Source of the DNA: Flavobacteriales bacterium
Lineage (GTDB): Bacteria; Bacteroidota; Bacteroidia; Flavobacteriales_E; Vicingaceae
NCBI GenBank assembly: GCA_029262915.1
Contig: JAJCYN010000013.1
Coordinates: 1-7,577, forward strand
Reading direction: 5' to 3'
DNA: 7,577 bases
Shown piece by piece: positions 1 to 5,109 of this stretch. The position numbers and the translations under genes are program-made. The notes under the pieces were generated by a model. That model saw nothing but the letters and a program-made list of their open reading frames with translations. It had not been told where the DNA came from and searched no databases. Every line of letters begins with the position of its first letter. Positions within the stretch are counted from its first letter, which is position 1.

Positions 1-148
1 GGGCCCACTCAGGACCAATCCGATAAGGAAAAAAATACATCCCGCCGCAACAAGGAGACACCAAGTCCGCAATTTTACCGGCCAATTTACGGGCGGATCT
101 CTAAGCTCGTCCGCAATCAAAGTATTCTCCCGCAACCACAACTTTTTT
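1..148. other. GC-rich 5' segment of uncertain origin
   Basis: About half of the bases here are G or C, against roughly 30% in the rest of the window; the change falls near bases 140-165. Three readings compete. On the plus strand, the frame of the downstream DUF294 gene stays open to base 2, but its translation is arginine/serine-rich and unlike the family. In plus frame 1, FYRPIYG (bases 73-93) and QPQLF (130-147) faintly resemble the DUF294 family just before its FMRHF segment, which would require a frameshift in the T-run near 143-148. On the minus strand an uninterrupted frame reads through base 3 and encodes a convincing hydrophobic stretch (TWCLLVAAGCIFFLIGLVLS) after a charged segment, as in a membrane protein. 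I favour a foreign or chimeric contig end, but cannot decide. Confidence 0.45.
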
Positions 149-149
149 A
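3..149 (-). other. Possible partial membrane-protein reading frame
   Basis: Read on the minus strand, this stretch has no stop codon and translates to a charged part (LWLRENTLIADELRDPPVNW) followed by one strongly hydrophobic span of about 20 residues ending in SGP at the window edge. The composition is natural for a cytoplasmic-to-membrane transition, and third-position GC is about half, unlike the AT-rich neighbours. The frame also runs on into the DUF294 gene on the other strand, so its true 5' end is not visible and no start codon can be picked. I do not recognise the protein. It may be chance, since polar plus-strand sequence can read as hydrophobic in antisense, or a gene fragment from another replicon joined here. 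Confidence 0.3.
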
Positions 150-610
150 TGCGCCATTTTTCGGAAAATTTATTAGAAGCCAGTCGTCCTCCTGTTAGAA
201 AATGGCAATGGAGAATTCCAGATTTCTTTAAAGTTATACCTCCATCATTTGATATAAAAAGAGAAGGAACTGCACCACTAGATGCAGCAATAAGACTATT
301 AGCACTCCATAATGAAATAAAAGAGACAAATACATTAAAAAGATTACAATGTATCTTAGAAAAAGGTAATATGCCAAAATCATTAGCTGATAGTGTGCAC
401 GTTGCTTTTGATTTTATTCTAAAATTGAGATTTAAATTAGAATTTACAATGGACACTGAAATAAAATCATTAGACCACACTGTTGACCCTAAAGATTTAA
501 GTCAAATAGAATTAAGAAAATTAAAAGATGTGTTAAAAACTATTTATGAAGTTCAGGATTACGCATTTAAAGAAGTTACTGGACTAAGTATACCTTGGTC
601 AATGAAATAA
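149..610 (+). CDS. DUF294-type putative nucleotidyltransferase, C-terminal part (5' incomplete)
   Basis: Only the C-terminal region of the protein is present. Residues ~38-150 fit the putative nucleotidyltransferase substrate-binding domain (DUF294 C-terminal): a FDIKREGTAPLDAAIRLLAL segment, the TNTLKRL helix, the helical core with FILKLRFKLE, and the typical closing DPKDLSQIELRKLKD...IYEVQ. Family members are usually about 600 residues with a cyclic-nucleotide-binding domain, paired CBS domains and a nucleotidyltransferase domain before this part; none of these is visible here. The frame is open up to base 2, so the ATG at 149 is only the first in-frame Met and probably not the real start; it sits within the FFMRHF motif of the domain. 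The gene ends 10 bp before the PAS-exonuclease gene, so the two are probably co-transcribed. DUF294 proteins often sit beside DnaQ-like exonuclease genes, and from memory near acetate-uptake genes. The catalytic role is unproven. It may be truncated by a contig end or a real rearrangement. Confidence 0.72.
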   Translation: MRHFSENLLEASRPPVRKWQWRIPDFFKVIPPSFDIKREGTAPLDAAIRLLALHNEIKETNTLKRLQCILEKGNMPKSLADSVHVAFDFILKLRFKLEFTMDTEIKSLDHTVDPKDLSQIELRKLKDVLKTIYEVQDYAFKEVTGLSIPWSMK

Positions 611-620
611 TATTACAATT

Positions 621-2477
621 ATGAAAATGAATACAAGACAAAAACACTGGTTCTTTTTTATGGTTACTGCTATTGGAGCAATAGCGGTAGTAAATCTTGC
701 CATTTTACTAATGTGGACAGATATGAATGAAGAAGAAAGAGCATTTGGAAGCCAGATATTTGGAAGAGTAATTACCTATGGTTCATTGGCTATGATTGTA
801 GTATTTTTTTTTAGCTCACAATTTATTCTCTACATTTTTAGAAACTATATTTCTCCTATTGAGACGCTTGCTGAAGAAACACGATTAATTTCTGTTGCCA
901 ATGCAAAATATCGGATTAAACCTGTTGGAGCGTTAGAAACTCACAATTTAACAAGTGTAATTAATGATTTGGCAGATTCTTATATCTCATTAAAATCTGA
1001 TGTAAAGAACATTGTAACAGAATCTAAAGCAGGTTTTGAAGATGAAAAATTAAGACTCGAAACATTAATGAACATTATTTCTGATGGGGTAATAATATGT
1101 AATCACGATGGTAGAATTATGATGTGCAATCACCAAGCTTATGAGATATTTAACTCTGTAAAACACGATGAAGTAGGTCGTTTTTCCAGATTAGGTTTGG
1201 GGAGATCATTATTTGGCGTTTTTAACAGAACCCCAATTGCCTACGCCTTGGAGGAATTACACAACAGCTTAAAAAAAGAAGACAGCCCTAATATTTATCA
1301 TTTTATTACTACTCGTTATAAAGTACAATACTTAAATGTTAAGGTTTCATCAATATTAAAAAATAAAGACACTAACACAGTTTCTGGTTATGTCATCACA
1401 TTTAACGACATAACAAAAGATATTCAAGAAAACAACGTAGAAGAATACCAAAATCAACATATAATTTTAGATGAAATTGCTTCTATTGTTAATATGAGAA
1501 CTAAAAATCAATTTAATTTTATTACAGAAAACGGAATTTGGATAAACATCAAATATCAATACGTTATTGACTTTCTAATGGAACTTTCTGCTTATTTAAA
1601 AGGTTTAAATGTTAAAACAATTAGCATAGGATTATCCGAAAACAACAAACTACAAATTAATTGGAGTGGAAATGAAGCCAAATTTAAATCCTCCAATCAA
1701 AAATTTAATACTATAATATCAGATCAAAGCAGCATTGATAACCATTCTAAAATTGAGCTGGATGTAGCTATTTATAAACAAGAAAGTGAATTAAGTATTA
1801 AAGATCCTAGAGAATCAAGACCTGTATTTTACAATTCCGATTTATTTGATCATTCAGCACAAAGTACAGATATGGATAATGTCTTACTCAAGGACTTAAC
1901 ATATGTTGTTTTTGATACTGAAACAACGGGGTTAGACCCTTCTGGTGGTGATGAAATTATTTCTATTGCCGGTGTTCGAGTATATGAAGGAAAAATTAAT
2001 AACGAAGAGACCTTTGATGAATTAGTCAATCCTCAACGGAATATACCACTAACATCTTTAAAGATTCACGAAATTTATCCCGAGATGTTGGACAACAAAC
2101 TTACGATTGATAAAGTACTCCCTATGTTTCATGAGTTTGCAGACAACACAATACTAGTTGCTCACAATGCAGCTTTTGACATGCGATTTTTACAATTAAA
2201 GGAAGAACAAACAGGCATTAAATTTAATAATCCTGTTTTAGATACTTTATTACTATCTGCTGTATGCAACCCTAAACAAGAAATCCATAATTTAGAAGAT
2301 ATAGCTGAAAAATGTGGTGTAGAAATTATCGGGAGACATACTGCTCTAGGTGATTCATTGGTAACTGCAGAAGTATTTCTTAAACTGATACCAATATTAG
2401 AAGCTATGGGGATTAAAACTTTAGGAGAAGCTCGTACTATTTCGCAAAAAACAGAGCTTTCAAAAATTAAATTTTAG
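621..2477 (+). CDS. Membrane-anchored PAS sensor fused to DEDDh 3'-5' exonuclease
   Basis: The 618-residue protein has two N-terminal membrane helices (~10-32 and ~50-73), a HAMP-like linker (~74-125, with SPIETLAEETRLI), and a PAS domain (~144-268, from LETLMNIISDGVI to YVITFNDITKDI). A region of ~160 residues follows whose helix-then-sheet layout recalls a histidine kinase but lacks an evident phospho-acceptor His or ATP-binding boxes. The C-terminus (~426-603) is a DnaQ-family exonuclease with all catalytic motifs: ExoI FDTETTG (D432, E434), ExoII HNAAFD (D520) and ExoIII HTALGDSL (H573, D578). It should hydrolyse 3' ends of DNA, RNA or a nucleotide-like substrate in the cytoplasm, perhaps under control of a PAS-sensed signal; substrate and ligand are unknown. 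It is not a replicative Pol III epsilon subunit, because those are soluble and lack these N-terminal parts. The ATG at 621 follows the DUF294 gene by 10 bp; a second ATG lies two codons later. Its TAG stop overlaps the stop of the convergent crp/fnr gene. Confidence 0.88.
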   Translation: MKMNTRQKHWFFFMVTAIGAIAVVNLAILLMWTDMNEEERAFGSQIFGRVITYGSLAMIVVFFFSSQFILYIFRNYISPIETLAEETRLISVANAKYRIKPVGALETHNLTSVINDLADSYISLKSDVKNIVTESKAGFEDEKLRLETLMNIISDGVIICNHDGRIMMCNHQAYEIFNSVKHDEVGRFSRLGLGRSLFGVFNRTPIAYALEELHNSLKKEDSPNIYHFITTRYKVQYLNVKVSSILKNKDTNTVSGYVITFNDITKDIQENNVEEYQNQHIILDEIASIVNMRTKNQFNFITENGIWINIKYQYVIDFLMELSAYLKGLNVKTISIGLSENNKLQINWSGNEAKFKSSNQKFNTIISDQSSIDNHSKIELDVAIYKQESELSIKDPRESRPVFYNSDLFDHSAQSTDMDNVLLKDLTYVVFDTETTGLDPSGGDEIISIAGVRVYEGKINNEETFDELVNPQRNIPLTSLKIHEIYPEMLDNKLTIDKVLPMFHEFADNTILVAHNAAFDMRFLQLKEEQTGIKFNNPVLDTLLLSAVCNPKQEIHNLEDIAEKCGVEIIGRHTALGDSLVTAEVFLKLIPILEAMGIKTLGEARTISQKTELSKIKF

Positions 2478-3109
2478 TTAGAAATAAGTGATTTTAATTC
2501 CGTCAAATTAATAATCAATTTATCTCCTTTAATTTCAAGTAGTTTCTTTCTTTGAAATTCGGTAATCAACTTTTTGATGTATTGTTTTGATGTTCCTGTT
2601 AATTCTGATAATTCATCAACAGAAAAAGAAATTTTCACTTTAGTCTTATTAACTTCTTCCTTTCCTACTAAAAGTAATATGGTGTTTAAAAATCGTTCTT
2701 TTATATTTTGCGATTTTATATTACAAATTCTGTTCCTAGTATAATTAATTCTGTCGCAAAGTATCTGAATAATATCTTTCTTAAAAGTTGGGTAATCATT
2801 CAATAATTTCTTAAAATCATTAGTAGGAATAAATACAGTATCTACACCTCCACCAAAAGCAATTGTACTAAATGAGTAATTTTCTGAATCATTAAAAAAA
2901 GAGCTTAACCCTATGAATTCCATTGGGTTAGCAAACCACATAGCTATCTTGTTTTTTGCGGAACGAGTTACTTTTACTTTACCTTTTTTAATAAAATAAA
3001 TTCCTGTTAATTCATCTCCTTCGTTAAAAATAGATTCATTGACACTAAAATATGTCTTTGATTCATATTTGTCTTTCAATATTCTCTCTATGCTAACCAA
3101 TGATTCCAA
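2474..3109 (-). CDS. Crp/Fnr-family transcriptional regulator (TTG start)
   Basis: At 211 residues this has normal family length: an N-terminal cyclic-nucleotide-binding-type beta-roll (~20-100, with GDELTGIYFIKKGKVKV), a dimerisation helix (~101-136) and a C-terminal winged helix-turn-helix (~160-210, SVDELSELTGTSKQYIKKL). The start must be TTG (3109-3107) or another near-cognate codon: an in-frame TAG lies just upstream with no ATG between, and the first internal Met is residue 57, inside the beta-roll. The phosphate-binding cassette of CRP lacks its key Arg, so cAMP is an unlikely ligand. Only two Cys occur (C118, C129), so it is not an Fe-S FNR. A haem- or NO-type sensor of the Dnr/NnrR sort is possible but unproven. 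In the recognition helix the usual Glu-xx-Ser-Arg is Gln176-xx-Lys179-Lys180. A TGA-N6-TCA box about 55 bp upstream suggests autoregulation, and the neighbours suggest a role in nitrate or nitrogen-oxide respiration. Confidence 0.88.
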   Translation of the reverse strand: MESLVSIERILKDKYESKTYFSVNESIFNEGDELTGIYFIKKGKVKVTRSAKNKIAMWFANPMEFIGLSSFFNDSENYSFSTIAFGGGVDTVFIPTNDFKKLLNDYPTFKKDIIQILCDRINYTRNRICNIKSQNIKERFLNTILLLVGKEEVNKTKVKISFSVDELSELTGTSKQYIKKLITEFQRKKLLEIKGDKLIINLTELKSLISN

Positions 3110-3125
3110 TAAATTAATTTTGAAA

Positions 3126-3133
3126 CTAAAATA
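3126..3133 (-). promoter_or_regulatory. Candidate -7 promoter element of the crp/fnr gene
   Basis: On the minus strand this reads TATTTTAG, one mismatch from the Bacteroidota -7 consensus TAnnTTTG. It starts 31 bases after the centre of the upstream Crp/Fnr-type box, so a box centred near -41.5 would place it at about -10 to -3, as for a class II activated promoter. Transcription would then start around 3122, giving a leader of only about 12 nt before the TTG. In AT-rich sequence such a match could arise by chance. Confidence 0.4.
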
Positions 3134-3157
3134 ACTCTAAAAAAGGATTGAATACAA

Positions 3158-3169
3158 TGAGTTAAATCA
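3158..3169 (-). promoter_or_regulatory. Crp/Fnr-type operator upstream of the crp/fnr gene
   Basis: The plus strand reads TGAGTTAAATCA, matching TGA-N6-TCA, the core of the FNR (TTGAT-N4-ATCAA) and CRP half-site arrangement; with its flanks it is ATGA-N6-TCAT. Its centre is about 55 bp before the TTG start. It shares TTAAATCATA with the box before the hemerythrin gene. It overlaps the left arm and loop of a wider inverted repeat, CAATGAG (3155-3161) with CTCATTG (3175-3181). Negative or positive autoregulation by the downstream gene product is inferred. Confidence 0.5.
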
Positions 3170-3205
3170 TATAGCTCATTGAGAGGAAATAGTAGAGAAA
3201 ATAAT

Positions 3206-4213
3206 TTAACCACCAATAGTAGTCATACTTCTATTTTTAAGAAAAATCCCTTCACTTTCAACATCGTTAAAAGAAGTAATTCCTGCTCTCTCTTTTTTCT
3301 TATTTTGAATAGAACTTATCATTAGAGGAACAATATCATCTCCCTTTCGTAAAGAACTTAGTAAGTTTGTTTCATCATTTGAGAACAAACAATTTTTAAT
3401 TTTTCCATCGGCTGTAAGACGTATTCTATTGCATGTTTTACAAAATGGATTGGTAAGTGTACTAATTATTCCAAAGCTTCCTTTATAACCTTTTATATGG
3501 AAATTTACAGCAGTATCATTAGGTTTTGACTCAATATCAACGACATTTGCTTTAGGATAAAAATTATAAACTTTATCTAACATCTGTTGTTGAGTTATTT
3601 TTTTATCCCAACTCCATTTATTACCTCCGAAAGGCATAAATTCAATAAACCTGACAGTGATAGCTTTATCTTTTGTCCATTCGATAAAATCAATAATTTC
3701 ATTATCGTTAACACCTTTCATAACAACAGCATTCACCTTAACCTTAAAGCCATTATCAATTAATAAATTGATGTTTGATAATATTCTATCACCATAATTT
3801 CTCCTTGATATGTCATCAATTTTATCTGTTTTTAATGAATCTAAACTTACATTTATAGCTTTAATTCCCGCTTCTTTAAACACATCAATAAATTGATTTA
3901 CCAATATAGCATTGGTAGTGATAGAAAGTTCTACAGGTAATTTTCCGAGTTCACGAATCAGTTCTTCTGCATTTTTTTTAATCAGTGGTTCCCCTCCTGT
4001 TAATCGGATTTTTTTTACCCCTAACTCAACATATTTTTTTGCAATAAAAAGCACTTCCTCTGAAGTCATAAATTCCGATTTATCACGCAATTCAATTCCT
4101 TCTTCAGGCATACAATAAAAACACCTTAAGTTACACCTTTCAGTAAGTGATATTCTCAAGTAATCATGCACTCTACCAAAACCATCTACAATATATTTAG
4201 GAGTATTATTCAT
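3206..4213 (-). CDS. moaA: GTP 3',8-cyclase MoaA (molybdenum cofactor biosynthesis)
   Basis: MoaA is a radical-SAM enzyme that converts GTP to (8S)-3',8-cyclo-7,8-dihydroguanosine 5'-triphosphate, the first step of molybdopterin synthesis, with MoaC acting next. The 335 residues match the usual length. Visible are the N-terminal radical-SAM cluster CNLRCFYC (C27, C31, C34), the SAM-binding GGEP (73-76), the RFIEFMP strand (188-194), the second [4Fe-4S] cluster site that holds GTP (C258, C261, C275 in C-x2-C-x13-C), and the conserved C-terminal Gly-Gly tail (334-335). All are intact, so the enzyme should be active. Its ATG lies inside the end of the hemerythrin gene (8-bp overlap), so the two form an operon with likely coupled translation. 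No moaC, moaE or mog genes are in the window. Linkage to narI suggests it supplies cofactor for the nitrate reductase NarG. Confidence 0.97.
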   Translation of the reverse strand: MNNTPKYIVDGFGRVHDYLRISLTERCNLRCFYCMPEEGIELRDKSEFMTSEEVLFIAKKYVELGVKKIRLTGGEPLIKKNAEELIRELGKLPVELSITTNAILVNQFIDVFKEAGIKAINVSLDSLKTDKIDDISRRNYGDRILSNINLLIDNGFKVKVNAVVMKGVNDNEIIDFIEWTKDKAITVRFIEFMPFGGNKWSWDKKITQQQMLDKVYNFYPKANVVDIESKPNDTAVNFHIKGYKGSFGIISTLTNPFCKTCNRIRLTADGKIKNCLFSNDETNLLSSLRKGDDIVPLMISSIQNKKKERAGITSFNDVESEGIFLKNRSMTTIGG

Positions 4214-4934
4214 TAAAACTGTGTATCTCTTTATTTAAAATTTTTAATTCTTCTTCCGATAATAATTTCTGAGTTAACGGAAAAATAGTATTATCTTCTC
4301 TAAAGATATGCAACCTTAACAACTCTATTAATTCTTTACCATTATGGTAGGCTAAGTCAAATGTAATTGCTCTAGAATGATTGTCTGGTAAACGAGATGC
4401 TAACCCCAATAAGTTAAATGTAAGTGATGCCAATTGTATAAACTTAACGTGGTCATCTTCCATTAAATCAACGGCAGTTTCTTTTTCTTTATTAGGGCTA
4501 TGCTCTCCAGATTCAATTAATTTTTTATGTAAAATAGGAAATAAATGGCGTTCTTCCTTTCTGTTATGTGGTAAAATATGATTATCAAAATACTTAAAAA
4601 ATTCATTAAATCGATCATTAATCTCTTGTGTGAAATGATATGAACTTTCATGAAAATCTCCTAACGCCTTCTCAAATTTTTCAGCATGTGCTGTTAATTC
4701 ATTGTGCTCATCAATCATATCTTTTAATGAAGTCGTTAAATCTTCATATTTGATTCCATCAACATTAGTAGCATCTTCATCATATGCATCTGGCGGATCC
4801 ATAGGAGAATTCTCACCTAATTCGTCTCCTTTATATACATCTCTTTGTAATGGATCATCTTCTTTAAGCTTTTTAATAATTGCTTTTCCTTCAGCATTTA
4901 GCCTACTTCCTGTTTTTGCATCTATTATTTTCAT
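4206..4934 (-). CDS. Hemerythrin HHE-domain protein
   Basis: This 242-residue soluble protein has a polar, acidic N-terminal extension (~1-65) with no known domain that I recognise, then a four-helix hemerythrin domain (~66-225). Candidate di-iron ligands by spacing are H77, H100, H123 with E127 (HNRKEERHLFP), H162, and H209 with E213 (HIFREDNTIFP). The spacings are close to those I recall for the di-iron protein YtfE/RIC. The family binds O2 or NO, or donates iron to repair Fe-S clusters. It is not a full RIC/ScdA: there is no Cys-containing N-terminal domain, and I see no Cys in the whole protein. Its start overlaps nothing, its stop overlaps the moaA start, and a perfect palindromic Crp/Fnr-type box lies 65 bp upstream. 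Protection against nitric oxide, or O2/NO sensing during nitrate respiration, is the most likely role, by inference. Confidence 0.88.
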   Translation of the reverse strand: MKIIDAKTGSRLNAEGKAIIKKLKEDDPLQRDVYKGDELGENSPMDPPDAYDEDATNVDGIKYEDLTTSLKDMIDEHNELTAHAEKFEKALGDFHESSYHFTQEINDRFNEFFKYFDNHILPHNRKEERHLFPILHKKLIESGEHSPNKEKETAVDLMEDDHVKFIQLASLTFNLLGLASRLPDNHSRAITFDLAYHNGKELIELLRLHIFREDNTIFPLTQKLLSEEELKILNKEIHSFNE

Positions 4935-4963
4935 CTTAGTAAAATTAAGCGTTATATATTTAA

Positions 4964-4971
4964 TAAAATTA
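4964..4971 (-). promoter_or_regulatory. Candidate -7 promoter element of hemerythrin-moaA
   Basis: The minus strand reads TAATTTTA, one mismatch from TAnnTTTG. It begins 29 bases downstream of the centre of the palindromic box at 4994-5005, so a class II activator geometry (box at about -41.5) puts it at about -12 to -5. Transcription would then start near 4958, giving a leader of about 24 nt. The similar geometry before the crp/fnr gene supports it; the AT-rich background weakens it. Confidence 0.42.
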
Positions 4972-4991
4972 CGGTAGTCATAATTATTTAA

Positions 4992-5007
4992 TATGATTTA
5001 AATCATA
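4992..5007 (-). promoter_or_regulatory. Crp/Fnr-type operator upstream of hemerythrin-moaA
   Basis: TATGATTTAAATCATA is a perfect 16-bp palindrome. Its core TGAT-N4-ATCA has exactly the spacing of the FNR consensus TTGAT-N4-ATCAA, with only the outermost base of each half changed. The centre is 65 bp upstream of the hemerythrin ATG. This is the best of three such boxes in the window. Confidence 0.62.
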
Positions 5008-5038
5008 AAACCAAATAAATAATGTCATCTTACTACTA

Positions 5039-5066
5039 AAAAAGGCTATGTTTCCATAGCCTTTTT
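5039..5066 (-). terminator. Rho-independent terminator of the porin gene
   Basis: A 12-bp perfect stem (AAAAAGGCTATG pairing with CATAGCCTTTTT) closes a 4-nt loop. It starts 43 bp after the porin stop codon and ends in a T-run on the minus strand. The A-tract on the other side could also stop plus-strand transcription. It separates the porin unit from the hemerythrin-moaA promoter region. Confidence 0.8.
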
Positions 5067-5109
5067 AAACCTAACTAATAAATTGTATACTAAAACAATT
5101 TGTCTGAAT

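Noticed and set aside
188..193. AGGAGG on the minus strand as a ribosome binding site for the reverse reading frame
   Set aside because: It lies inside the DUF294 coding region, has no ATG, GTG or TTG at proper spacing in the right frame, and Bacteroidota rarely use such sites.
621..2477. DNA polymerase III epsilon subunit (dnaQ)
   Set aside because: The exonuclease domain is related, but the protein is membrane-anchored with HAMP and PAS parts, which replicative epsilon subunits lack.
2474..3109. Oxygen-sensing Fe-S FNR
   Set aside because: Only two Cys (C118, C129) and no N-terminal cysteine cluster, so a [4Fe-4S] FNR is ruled out.
3155..3181. Inverted repeat CAATGAG/CTCATTG as a terminator for moaA
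   Set aside because: The stem is only 7 bp and AT-rich with a 13-nt loop, and the T-run lies about 8 bases past it. It contains the Crp/Fnr-type box, which explains the symmetry better. No clear moaA terminator was found.
3912..4118. Plus-strand open frame of 68 codons inside moaA
   Set aside because: Antisense to strongly conserved MoaA sequence; serine-rich translation without recognisable domain.
4381..4581. Plus-strand open frame of 66 codons inside the hemerythrin gene
   Set aside because: Antisense shadow; the opposite strand carries the conserved metal-ligand motifs.
4206..4934. Iron-sulfur repair protein RIC/ScdA (YtfE)
   Set aside because: The hemerythrin domain fits, but the Cys-bearing N-terminal domain is missing and there is no Cys in the protein.
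4702..4977. Plus-strand open frame of 91 codons with a hydrophobic C-terminal part
   Set aside because: Mostly antisense to the hemerythrin N-terminal region; ends in the promoter region, and the hydrophobic stretch is the complement of Lys/Glu-rich coding sequence.
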